Source: Pantoea eucalypti (GTDB taxonomy: Bacteria; Pseudomonadota; Gammaproteobacteria; Enterobacterales; Enterobacteriaceae). From it: a stretch of 64,000 nt of DNA. This document shows positions 52,081 to 60,066 of the stretch, in pieces; within the stretch, counting starts at the first letter, position 1; the number at the start of each line of letters is the position of its first letter. The notes under the pieces are model-generated. The model saw nothing but the letters and a program-made list of their open reading frames with translations, was not told the origin of the DNA and did not search any database. The DNA lies in assembly GCF_009646115.1 (NCBI RefSeq), contig NZ_CP045723.1, positions 30,968-94,967 on the forward strand, read 5' to 3'. The position numbers and the translations under genes are program-made.

Positions 52081-52104
52081 GTCTGCTTTGTGCCAGAAGC
52101 GGAC
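52081..52104. repeat. GTCCGC palindromic element E
   Basis: GTCTGCTTTGTGCCAGAAGC then GGAC: the reverse-orientation form of elements B and D. It marks the 3' side of the RloC-like gene. Confidence 0.75.
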
Positions 52105-52210
52105 CTATCGTGGTTTAAAAAAAACCTCATGAAGTGGCCAACTTTATGACCACTTCATATAGCTTCACATCTGCAGAACCACATCATACGAGGGATTTAG
52201 TACTAATCCT

Positions 52211-54820
52211 TTAACCCACGGCCTGATCGAGCGCCTCGATTGCACCTATCATGGCTTCTACAGTTGCCCTGTCAAATTCTGCCCTGTCGTTTTCATCATG
52301 CGTACCTTTATTAAGGTATCGCCATTCACGTGATTCTCCGCTAAAGCCGGTCAAAATATCGATGGGAGAAAATACGGAATTTTTATTTGGGTGATTAAAA
52401 TCGGCACGACCAATTTGTCTTTTCAATTGTTCTGAGAGATTACGCAGCTCAATAGGTGCAGTTGCTGACCTCAGTTTAAGACTGAGGTTACCGTCACCGT
52501 GCTTGTTTACATAACGCCAAACCTTCCCCTTCATCAGAGATTCAAGTGACTGCCTGCATTTAGTCAGTGCTTCCCTGATTTCATTACGTCCATAATGGCT
52601 TCGCGCAGAAAGAATATAGTTCCTAGGGGCGCAGTTAAAATCCACGCGGATATGCAATTCGTCCAGACGTGGTAAAAAGCTGAAAGTTCTGGACTGTGCA
52701 GCCACAGGCGCTGGCAATAAATTCTGTATATCTTTGAAGAACTCTTCTCCGTGGCATGCCAGGATGATTTGCTTATCTGCAAAGAAGGCGTCTTCAAACA
52801 GCGTTCTCCGAATAGATTCTCTGTGATCGTCATCGATAGCATTGACAGGATCATCAAATATCAAAAGTGGACATTGCTCACTGATGTTTTTTGCCAACAA
52901 AATAGCCAACCCTATGCAGCGTACATGCCCCTCACTTAGCACATGCAGGGCATCAAAATATTGCGTTGGATTGTTCTGAAATGCCACTTCCAGCCGCTGA
53001 TTCTGCATCAGGGGGAGTTTGATACAAGCGAGCTTTTCTCCTGGAGGGTCATTACGGTTGAATGCATTGTACAGAGTAACAATGCTGTCTCCGAGATTCG
53101 CAACCAACTGTTGAGGCAAACCCTCTTTATAGGCATTCAACTGCAATACGAACTGAGCATAGGATACTGAAATTTCTCTATTTTTTCTTACAACGGATTC
53201 CTCAAGTTCAACCTCTTCAATAAGCTGCCTGTTTTCCGTATCAAAGTTACCAATCAACAACTGAGCCGCAGCGATGGCTTTTTCTGTCGCACTTCTTCTT
53301 GTCTGCAATATTGTTATCTGGCGTTCTGACTCACGCAGCCCCACAAGATAACGCTGCCGTGATTCCCGCAATTTAGCAGTTGCTTCTGTTTTTTTATCTT
53401 CTTCTTCCAACTGCTGCACCTGTTTCTCCAGAAGAGACCAGGGAGTGATACCATCGCCTGATGATTGATGCAGTTTACGCCACAAAACGATGCTATTGTC
53501 TTCCCTGAATCTTTCGAGAACATTTTCATGAGGAAGAAACTGGCAGCAGGTGCCGACAACTTGCGAGACGCGGTACATCTGCTGGCTGAATGATTGCTCC
53601 AGTTGAGCTATTTCACCCTGTAAGGCAGACAAAAACTCAAGCTTCAGCAATTCCTCACTGGCATGACTGTAGGGGTTTTTTGTGACTTGCTGGAGTGGGG
53701 TATTGCAAGCAGGGCACTGTTCTGGACTAGTGCTTTGTAACTGGACGACTGCTTCGAATAAACTTTTAAACGAAACCTGCAGACTCGCCTCTGCCAATTG
53801 CTTCTTTTTGCCATACAGATCCGCCAATACAGTTTCAACAGAGCCACTTAAGTCCTTCAACATCACACAGGTAATGTGACTCTTGTTCGGAAGAGGGGTC
53901 TGCAATTCTGTCTCAAGCTGCCGAATGGCCCCGATATTTTGCTCATCCCCTTTTAATTCAATCATCATCTGCTGAAAAGAGAGGCCCTCGCGGTAGCCAG
54001 AAGCCAGCGTCTGTTCCTCAGAAGCCAGTCGTTCAAGATCCGTCTTACCCACTTCCAGTTGCTGGATGGCCCCCTCGAGTGTGCGGCGTTTTTCTGCCAG
54101 TTGAACGGCTTTTGCGCCTGTCAGATCGATGTATCTGGCATCAATCTCCGAAGTAAAATTTCGGACAAAATCATTGAATGCATCCAGCCCGAATAACGTT
54201 GATATTAGTTCGGTCTGCCTTGCCGGGGCCAGCGCCGCAATTCTTGAAAAGCTGTCGATGCGGTTTTTTTCAACAAAGCAAAAGCGGTGCTGTGCTTCGT
54301 TATCCTCAATTGCCACATCCTGCCCTTGAGCTCCAACACCAGTAATCACAGGCGCAGAAAACTGATTAACGTATGCATTTCTAAAATAGTCGGTTTGATT
54401 ACGAAAGCGTTTACTTTCAGCCTCAGCAACACTGCCTAATAATGTATATTCTAGTGCTTCGCAGAAACTGGACTTCCCGGTACCATTGGGCCCATAAATA
54501 AGCACCAGACGCGAATCCAGATCAAATTCCTCCTGTCTTGCAAATCCTCTGAACGGTCCAACGGACAACTTTCTTAGCCGACTGAACGTGGGGATGCGTT
54601 CGGAGTTCTGCTCAGGCAGTGGCTGGACTTCCAGGCTGAGGGTATTCCAGGCGGACTGCGCCAGCTCTACGATACGCCTAATCCGGTGGCCCTGCGCGGT
54701 ACCTAACGGGATAATACTATCCATATTATCCCACACTAGGTTCGCCATTTTTCTAACATCGCCGGGTACATCTGCTGTGTCTAAAGTTTGGAAAAAGCGC
54801 AAAAACTCGTTACTGAGCAT
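52211..54820 (-). CDS. RloC-like SMC-type ATPase with zinc hook and HEPN-like C-terminus
   Basis: An 869-residue protein. Walker A YGPNGTGKSSF near residue 110; a central coiled coil split by one CPAC zinc-hook motif near residue 370; ABC signature VLSEGHVRCIGLAIL; Walker B CPLLIFDDPVNAIDDD. The C-terminal 150 residues end in REWRYLNKGTHDENDRAEFD, which contains an R-x6-H motif as in HEPN RNases. This order matches RloC-type anticodon nucleases, which kill the cell or stall a phage after DNA damage or restriction alleviation. It is a monocistronic cargo gene between elements E and F. A generic RecF/SbcC-like OLD-type defence ATPase is the alternative. Confidence 0.65.
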   Translation of the reverse strand: MLSNEFLRFFQTLDTADVPGDVRKMANLVWDNMDSIIPLGTAQGHRIRRIVELAQSAWNTLSLEVQPLPEQNSERIPTFSRLRKLSVGPFRGFARQEEFDLDSRLVLIYGPNGTGKSSFCEALEYTLLGSVAEAESKRFRNQTDYFRNAYVNQFSAPVITGVGAQGQDVAIEDNEAQHRFCFVEKNRIDSFSRIAALAPARQTELISTLFGLDAFNDFVRNFTSEIDARYIDLTGAKAVQLAEKRRTLEGAIQQLEVGKTDLERLASEEQTLASGYREGLSFQQMMIELKGDEQNIGAIRQLETELQTPLPNKSHITCVMLKDLSGSVETVLADLYGKKKQLAEASLQVSFKSLFEAVVQLQSTSPEQCPACNTPLQQVTKNPYSHASEELLKLEFLSALQGEIAQLEQSFSQQMYRVSQVVGTCCQFLPHENVLERFREDNSIVLWRKLHQSSGDGITPWSLLEKQVQQLEEEDKKTEATAKLRESRQRYLVGLRESERQITILQTRRSATEKAIAAAQLLIGNFDTENRQLIEEVELEESVVRKNREISVSYAQFVLQLNAYKEGLPQQLVANLGDSIVTLYNAFNRNDPPGEKLACIKLPLMQNQRLEVAFQNNPTQYFDALHVLSEGHVRCIGLAILLAKNISEQCPLLIFDDPVNAIDDDHRESIRRTLFEDAFFADKQIILACHGEEFFKDIQNLLPAPVAAQSRTFSFLPRLDELHIRVDFNCAPRNYILSARSHYGRNEIREALTKCRQSLESLMKGKVWRYVNKHGDGNLSLKLRSATAPIELRNLSEQLKRQIGRADFNHPNKNSVFSPIDILTGFSGESREWRYLNKGTHDENDRAEFDRATVEAMIGAIEALDQAVG

Positions 54821-54996
54821 AATTAATCCTTTTTAACTTATCGTTTTCTCTCGTTGTAAGGCAATGATAGAAAATACACCTTCAGCTTATGTATTCACAT
54901 GATCTGCAGATCAAATATCTGTAGTTCCGCTCTCGTGTTGAAATGAACCCGGATGAAGACGGAATGAATCGCCTCGATTTCGATAGTCATGCCAAC

Positions 54997-55020
54997 GTCC
55001 GCTCCTCGCTCATAGCGGAC
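54997..55020. repeat. GTCCGC palindromic element F
   Basis: GTCCGCTCCTCGCTCATAGC then GGAC, the AGCG-tip form in reverse. It lies on the 5' side of the RloC-like gene. Confidence 0.75.
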
Positions 55021-55108
55021 ATTGGTCTGCACATCTGAGCATTGCCTCCTGTAGCGTCTTATACTCATATCAGGAGTTATATAACGCTGTTCAGAATGGA
55101 GCATTGCA

Positions 55109-55486
55109 ATGGCCTTTCAGAGCCCCGCCCAGAATTACACTGAAACGCGCCTGAACCTGGGCGATTTGGTATATCTTTCCCCCTACTCAACCTATCTGAT
55201 GCGCAGCGAAACCGACTGCCCCGGAGCCGGGATCGTTAAAGGCTCGGTGCTGGCCATCGATCGCGCCCTGACGCCCGCGCACGGCCAGCTTATCGTGGCG
55301 GAGTTTGACGGCGAGCTGACGCTAAGGCGGTTACTGCTCAATCCGGTTCCCGCTCTACAAGCGCTGGATGCGGACGAGACTGTAACGCTGCTCGATGTGA
55401 GCCAGGCGCTTCCTGTGTGGGGTGTAGTGGCTTATGCCTTAACGGATGTGGCCGGGATCGGCTTTAACGGACCCGCTGGAGAGTAA
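55109..55486 (+). CDS. humD: UmuD'-like protein HumD, without the peptidase dyad
   Basis: A 125-residue protein matching the UmuD' core: YSTYLMRSETDCPGAGIVKG, SVLAIDRALTPAHGQLIVAE, DGELTLRRLLLNP, VWGVVAYAL. It lacks the N-terminal arm that UmuD removes, so it corresponds to the active form. The catalytic Ser of UmuD aligns with Cys (ETDC) and the Lys with Arg, so self-cleavage is not expected. P1 HumD likewise replaces UmuD'. It lies 2 bp before umuC. Confidence 0.8.
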   Translation: MAFQSPAQNYTETRLNLGDLVYLSPYSTYLMRSETDCPGAGIVKGSVLAIDRALTPAHGQLIVAEFDGELTLRRLLLNPVPALQALDADETVTLLDVSQALPVWGVVAYALTDVAGIGFNGPAGE

Positions 55487-55488
55487 GC

Positions 55489-56751
55489 ATGTTCGCGCTG
55501 GCCGATGCCAATAACTTTTATGCCTCCTGTGAAACCGTGTTCAGGCCCGATCTGCGCGGTAAGCCCATTGTCGTCGTTTCGAACAATGACGGCTGTGTGA
55601 TCGCACGTTCGGCGGAGGCAAAGCGCCTGGGGATCAAGATGGCGGCGCCGCTGTTTCTGAATGAGCGTTTTTTCAGACAGAACGGCGTGCATGTGTTCAG
55701 TTCCAATTACGAGCTGTACGGCGATATGTCTGCCCGCATGATGGCCATACTTGGCGAAATGGCGGCTGGACAGGAGGTTTACTCCATTGATGAGTCATTT
55801 CTGGACGTCACCGGCATTGGCAATCTGATCCCGCTTGAGACGTTCGGACAACAGATGCGTGAGCGTATTCGGCAAGAAACCGGGCTGATTATCGGCGTGG
55901 GATTTGGCCCGACTAAGACATTGGCCAAACTTGCCAATCATGCGGCCAAGAAGTGGACACAGACGCGCGGCGTCGTGGACCTGTCGAGTCGGACCCGGCA
56001 GCGAAAACTTCTGCACCTGACCGACGTCGGCGATATTTGGGGTATCGGCCCGCGTATTACCAAACGCATGCACCAGCTGGGGATCACCACGGCCCTACAG
56101 CTGGCTGACAGTAACATCAGCATGATACGGAAAAACTTTGACGTCATCGTTGAGCGGACCACCCGTGAGCTTAATGGTGAATCCTGCATTGCACTGGAAG
56201 ACGCCCCGCCGCCAAAGCAGAACATTTTAAACTCCAGGTCATTTGGCGAGAGGATCACAGAGCTGGAGGACATGAAGCAGGCCGTAACACTATATGCCAC
56301 CCGTGCAGCAGAAAAGCTGAGAGAACAAAACTCGCGTTGTCGTCATATCAGCGTGTCAGTTTCTACCGCCAGGCACGCGGATGAACCGCAGTATTCGAAT
56401 ACTGCGTCGTGTATCTGCGACTATCCCACCAGCGACACGCGGGACATTATCGAATCAGCCTTGCGCGGGCTGAGCACCATCTGGCGCGACGGCTACCGGT
56501 ATGCCAAAGCAGGCGTAATGCTGGGGGATTTTTACCAATCTGGTGTGGCGCAGTTTGACATGTTCAGTGAGCAGCAGCCGCGTGCAAATGCTGACGCATT
56601 AATGGCAGCGCTGGACGGCATCAATCGATCCGGTAGAGGAAAGGTGTTTTTTGCGGGACAGGGAGAACGCGATAGTGCGTGGCAGATGAAAAGGGAAATG
56701 CTATCGCCCCGCTACACCACGCGCCTGAAAGATATTCCAAGAATAAAATAA
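55489..56751 (+). CDS. umuC: UmuC-like translesion DNA polymerase V subunit
   Basis: A 420-residue Y-family polymerase: FALADANNFYASCETVF (metal-binding Asp), SNNDGCVIARSAEAK, VYSIDESFLDVTG (catalytic DE), GVGFGPTKTLAKLAN, and the finger-domain helix-hairpin-helix GDIWGIGPRITKRM. QFDMF near residue 358 fits the beta-clamp binding motif. With UmuD' it allows mutagenic replication past lesions. No convincing LexA box was found upstream of the pair. Confidence 0.9.
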   Translation: MFALADANNFYASCETVFRPDLRGKPIVVVSNNDGCVIARSAEAKRLGIKMAAPLFLNERFFRQNGVHVFSSNYELYGDMSARMMAILGEMAAGQEVYSIDESFLDVTGIGNLIPLETFGQQMRERIRQETGLIIGVGFGPTKTLAKLANHAAKKWTQTRGVVDLSSRTRQRKLLHLTDVGDIWGIGPRITKRMHQLGITTALQLADSNISMIRKNFDVIVERTTRELNGESCIALEDAPPPKQNILNSRSFGERITELEDMKQAVTLYATRAAEKLREQNSRCRHISVSVSTARHADEPQYSNTASCICDYPTSDTRDIIESALRGLSTIWRDGYRYAKAGVMLGDFYQSGVAQFDMFSEQQPRANADALMAALDGINRSGRGKVFFAGQGERDSAWQMKREMLSPRYTTRLKDIPRIK

Positions 56752-56857
56752 CTTTGAAGGACACAAATTCCACACTTCGCCCCTTGTTTACCATTAGCAT
56801 GATATAACTTAGGCGCGGTTAATAAATGATCTATAACCTTACTGAAAGGGATATAAA

Positions 56858-57139
56858 ATGACACTACCTGTCTTTAGAGATGACCTGCAAGTTAAAGCTA
56901 ATTACTCCATTAACCAAGCTAAAGAAATGGTTGGCAAGACAGTAAAATCTGTCGAAATTGGTTTTCAAAAAACAGGTGCCAAAGTCCATCAGACTGAAAT
57001 GTTAATAATTACGTTTACGGATGATACTCAACTCGCAATATCAACAGGTTCTAATGCTGTAAACGTTACGTCTAACGGCGGCAACAAGCTCAATCCTTCT
57101 GATTTTCATGTAGATCTGGATTTAACTTGGGAAAGATAA
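56858..57139 (+). CDS. Unknown 93-residue protein
   Basis: ATG behind AAAGGGATATAAA. A beta-rich small protein (KTVKSVEIGFQKTGAKVHQT, MLIITFTDDTQLAISTGSNA) without signal or membrane segment. AT-rich, and bounded by its own hairpin terminator, so a separate accessory gene. Confidence 0.5.
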   Translation: MTLPVFRDDLQVKANYSINQAKEMVGKTVKSVEIGFQKTGAKVHQTEMLIITFTDDTQLAISTGSNAVNVTSNGGNKLNPSDFHVDLDLTWER

Positions 57140-57157
57140 CAGTCTGTCGTGAGGATT

Positions 57158-57177
57158 AAGGCCACCTGAGTGGCCTT
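57158..57177. terminator. Hairpin terminator
   Basis: Stem AAGGCCAC/GTGGCCTT with loop CTGA; T run short. Confidence 0.6.
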
Positions 57178-57328
57178 TGCCATGCTAATACAGCCGCCTG
57201 TGTTTTCAATATCAATGCAAAGTGGCAACCATCGACTTTGTACTTGCAGCCAGTATCATTCTCATGATCATTAGTAAGAGTAAGATTGATTAAAAAAGTG
57301 AGTCTGCTAACTATAGTGAACGCTAGAA

Positions 57329-57745
57329 TCAACTCTGCAGCTGAATAATTTCTTCTCGCAGTGCGTCGCATTCCTTCTCAGCGTCCACCAGCCGCTGTGA
57401 CAGCATCATTAGGCCGTTATGGTGTGAGTATGCCGCCAGCTGGGCTTCTGCTTTCTCAAGCTGCGCCTGCTGCGCGCCCCACTGCTGCGCATGCTTCCGT
57501 GTCACCGCCTCGATAAACATTTCCGCTGCAGCGTTCGGATCACCCTCAAACGTCACCCTTCCCTTATTCACTGTAAGCTGCGCCCGCGTCCCGTCCGAGT
57601 CGTAGAACGAGACAACCAACGGCGCCGGGATAATCGGCAGGGAAAACCTCGCGCCGGCGAAAGCGATCAATTCGCCGGCGTTTGCTGGTTCTGACGATGC
57701 GGCCGCATTTACGGCAAGGGATTGTAAGTCGGTTGGAATGGTCAT
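57329..57745 (-). CDS. Small coiled-coil protein
   Basis: 138 residues from the ATG at 57745 (AGAGGC upstream). A short globular part (LVVSFYDSDGTRAQLTVNKG) precedes a C-terminal coiled coil (QLEKAEAQLAAYSHHNGL, DAEKECDALREEIIQLQ). Such Ead/Ea22-like helices are common in enteric phage early regions. No function known. Confidence 0.5.
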   Translation of the reverse strand: MTIPTDLQSLAVNAAASSEPANAGELIAFAGARFSLPIIPAPLVVSFYDSDGTRAQLTVNKGRVTFEGDPNAAAEMFIEAVTRKHAQQWGAQQAQLEKAEAQLAAYSHHNGLMMLSQRLVDAEKECDALREEIIQLQS

Positions 57746-57810
57746 GCAGGTGGCCTCTGAGTCAGTGTGACGGCCAGGATAAGCGGTTTGTGATTTAGGA
57801 CGAAAGCGCA

Positions 57811-58194
57811 TTATTCTGACGCAAACTCGACTGTTAATGTTCCACAATCCAGCATACCGAACTGCTTTTTATCAGGCGCTTTTGCTTCGTAGAACGGAAC
57901 CAGCCAGATCTTATCCGGACCTTGGATTTCGCTATCAACGAACCTTATGCCATTTTTATTGGCGACTTCAGAGGCTTCACTCCAGGTTTCCCAAGCATTG
58001 GGCTGTTTGAGTCGTGCGCTTAGCACGGCTTCTTTTGCCTGCTCATTTGTGTATTTTTTACACTCTTCCAGATTTGAAGCGCTGTAATACTGAGCGCCAG
58101 TTCTGAGATAAACCAGCGTACCGACGCAACCCAGGGCCAATAAAACGCCACCAGCTAATACCAAAGCGATCCCTTTTGCTGCTCTTCCTGTCAT
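57811..58194 (-). CDS. Colicin M immunity protein Cmi-like
   Basis: 127 residues from the ATG at 58194, which has GAGG at good spacing. One N-terminal membrane segment (GIALVLAGGVLLALGCVGTL) is followed by a periplasmic domain ending WLVPFYEAKAPDKKQFGMLD and CGTLTVEFA. This follows the colicin M immunity protein Cmi, which ends LLVPFKAEGPDGKRMYYGM with a Cys nearby and VEYA. Cmi sits on the outer face of the inner membrane and neutralises the toxin. It is divergent from the bacteriocin gene. Confidence 0.75.
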   Translation of the reverse strand: MTGRAAKGIALVLAGGVLLALGCVGTLVYLRTGAQYYSASNLEECKKYTNEQAKEAVLSARLKQPNAWETWSEASEVANKNGIRFVDSEIQGPDKIWLVPFYEAKAPDKKQFGMLDCGTLTVEFASE

Positions 58195-58365
58195 AACGCC
58201 CTCGCTCATGGATATTCATTAGGCAACATTATATACAAATAGCAATCGTTATCAATTGCAGACAAAAGCACTAGTATAAGAAACTGTATTTATTGATTAT
58301 TTTATTTTTAGAATTATCAAAGCCTGTCGCTTCGCTTTTCAAGCAGTTAAACATGCTAATTAATA

Positions 58366-58381
58366 CTGTATAAAAACCCAT
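58366..58381 (+). promoter_or_regulatory. Degenerate LexA-box-like site before the bacteriocin gene
   Basis: CTGTATAAAAACCCAT has the left half and AT core of the SOS box (CTG-N10-CAG) but ends CAT. Preceded by TA. SOS control of colicin genes is the rule; here it would be weak. Confidence 0.4.
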
Positions 58382-58459
58382 ATGTTTCTGGCCGATGTTC
58401 GGCCTGAATTGTTATCCTCTTTATCGCGTTAACAACATGATAAACATAAGGAGATACAT

Positions 58460-59266
58460 ATGAGCGAAGGTACTTTGGTTGTAAGCGCACCGGCAGTAAG
58501 TGCTGGTGGTCCTCCTGCCGGATTTGGTAGCTATAGCCCAGGCGGCTCTACCTCTGTTCCGCCAGGTCAGGCACAAGCAATGATGTATCAACAGGTGCTT
58601 AATGGCAGCTACTTCAACAGCCAGTCCGGCCTGGATTGCGTTAATAAGAATGATCTCACGACCCTGCTGCAGTGGGTTAAAAACAATTGTTATCTGAACG
58701 ACTGTGTTGTGGGTCCGGCCATGGGGACTGCTGGCATTTCTGCTATGGCGGGTAATGGTGCCCAGTGGCGTGACTGGCAATTAAACAATATGAGCGACCA
58801 GCTAAGTGGTGGTCCTTATAGCGTGGTTTCAGCACTGGCTAATTTCTTTTGGGGTAATGGTCGTCCAATGAATGTTGATATCAACAAAATTGGTCTTCAG
58901 CTCGCACCGCAGAAAATCGCTGGTTTTAATGATCAGTTAATGGCTATGAGCGCACCAGGCAGCTACAACTTCAGCCTAAAGTTTGCTTATGACACAGGTA
59001 TTGATAGCCTGGTTTCTAATTACTACCTCGGCAATATCACCCTTCAGATGGAAGGTACGTTAAATCGTGATGCCTCTGGACAGTGGACATTCAACGGCGT
59101 TGTTCGCGGTTATCAGGATAACTATGACTTCAATGCATCCACTCACCGCACTAAGACTAATGAAGACATGACGACGATCGGTAACTTCCTCGGTCAACAC
59201 TTCCAAGGTGTTAATTACCCAATCAATATCAATGGCGACCTAACTAGTTCTTTCTCTGGCCAATAA
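58460..59266 (+). CDS. Colicin M-type bacteriocin (lipid II phosphatase)
   Basis: A 268-residue protein with AAGGAGATACAT before the ATG. The N-terminus EGTLVVSAP resembles the TonB box of colicin M (ETLTVHAP). The activity domain is strongly alike: ALANFFWGNG, NYYLGNITLQMEGTLNRD, WTFNGVVRGYQDNYDFNAST and HR. The residues matching the Asp, Tyr, Asp, His and Arg of the colicin M active site are present. Colicin M enters through a TonB receptor and cleaves lipid II in the periplasm. The receptor-binding middle differs, so the target receptor is probably not FhuA-like. Confidence 0.88.
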   Translation: MSEGTLVVSAPAVSAGGPPAGFGSYSPGGSTSVPPGQAQAMMYQQVLNGSYFNSQSGLDCVNKNDLTTLLQWVKNNCYLNDCVVGPAMGTAGISAMAGNGAQWRDWQLNNMSDQLSGGPYSVVSALANFFWGNGRPMNVDINKIGLQLAPQKIAGFNDQLMAMSAPGSYNFSLKFAYDTGIDSLVSNYYLGNITLQMEGTLNRDASGQWTFNGVVRGYQDNYDFNASTHRTKTNEDMTTIGNFLGQHFQGVNYPININGDLTSSFSGQ

Positions 59267-59284
59267 ATTCGGAATTAGTTGATG

Positions 59285-59321
59285 TTAAGCCTGTCAGGTA
59301 CTGCGTAGCTGGCAGGCTTAA
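59285..59321 (+). terminator. Hairpin after the bacteriocin gene
   Basis: Stem TTAAGCCTG/CAGGCTTAA extended by a further 2 pairs; no strong T run. Confidence 0.5.
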
Positions 59322-59333
59322 TCCGTTAACAAT

Positions 59334-59355
59334 CCACCAGCCGGATAGCTGGTGG
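59334..59355. repeat. 22-bp hairpin repeat, copy 1
   Basis: CCACCAGCCGGATAGCTGGT then GG: a perfect 8-bp stem containing the Chi octamer GCTGGTGG on both strands. An identical copy stands on the other side of the acetyltransferase gene. Confidence 0.8.
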
Positions 59356-59416
59356 TCAGTCGGAAGAAGGAGAAAACGTCTACGCGATGTTCTTAATTCG
59401 TCAGGTTGCAGGGCTT

Positions 59417-59947
59417 TTAATCCCTTTCTACGAGCTCTACAGTTTTGCGGGTGTAGACAGTGGAGTTATCAGGAATGTCTTTATTGATAAAGCTCATTGC
59501 ACCGACGGTAACGTTATTCCCGATCACCAGATTATCAGCTATTACACAGCTATTTGATCCCAGGAAAAAGTTATCGCCAATTAGAATTGAACCGTCTTTT
59601 CCCTTCCCACTGTTTCCTATTACGGAGTTTTGCGTCAGCCGCATATTGCGCCCTGCCACAACCCGCTTGGTGACTACGACGCCAACATGATGTGCGATAC
59701 TCAAGCCCTCGCCTATCTTTGCGCCCAACATAATATCGCAAGCAAAGCGGCCTTTAATGCGTGAGTGAATACGGTACGCGATGCGGCGGTATCCATTTTC
59801 ATAAAGGAAACTTGCTAAGCGCCACCAAAAAATGAACTTCAGCCCCGGCTTATTGCGGAGTCTTGTTGCAAGCCGAAACCAGGAAAACTTTTTCTCAATA
59901 CCAATAACTTCCACATGCCAGAAGCGCTTCAGCTGCGCGTATTTCAT
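59417..59947 (-). CDS. Hexapeptide-repeat O-acetyltransferase (serine acetyltransferase-like)
   Basis: A 176-residue left-handed beta-helix acyltransferase. N-terminal helices (FIFWWRLASFLYENGYRRIA) precede the hexapeptide repeats (GLSIAHHVGVVVTKRVVAG, SILIGDNFFLGSNSCVIADN, LVIGNNVTVGAMS). The HH in IAHHVG is the probable catalytic site. Size and N-terminal helices suggest modification of a surface sugar, in line with the glycosyltransferase next to it. Substrate unknown. Confidence 0.75.
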   Translation of the reverse strand: MKYAQLKRFWHVEVIGIEKKFSWFRLATRLRNKPGLKFIFWWRLASFLYENGYRRIAYRIHSRIKGRFACDIMLGAKIGEGLSIAHHVGVVVTKRVVAGRNMRLTQNSVIGNSGKGKDGSILIGDNFFLGSNSCVIADNLVIGNNVTVGAMSFINKDIPDNSTVYTRKTVELVERD

Positions 59948-60034
59948 CCCTATTCCTACCTGATTAATTCTACTTTATACATCTGCGCCTTCACGTCAAA
60001 ACGTAGAGCCGCGTTTACTGTAACTCATAACCGG

Positions 60035-60056
60035 CCACCAGCCGGATAGCTGGTGG
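60035..60056. repeat. 22-bp hairpin repeat, copy 2
   Basis: Identical to the copy at 59334. The two frame the acetyltransferase gene. Confidence 0.8.
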
Positions 60057-60066
60057 ACAGCGGAAA

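Noticed and set aside
54821..55108. LexA box before humD-umuC
   Set aside because: Looked for CTG-N10-CAG; the nearest pairs have wrong spacing. GATCTGCAGATC at 54900 is a palindrome but not an SOS box.
57329..57847. Longer version of the 57.3-kb coiled-coil protein
   Set aside because: The extension overlaps the end of the immunity gene and lacks a ribosome site; the ATG at 57745 has one.
27560..60056. Many GCTGGTGG (Chi) octamers
   Set aside because: The density by eye is not clearly above the enterobacterial average, and many fall on Leu-Val codons. Only the hairpin copies at 59.3 and 60.0 kb are kept as a finding.
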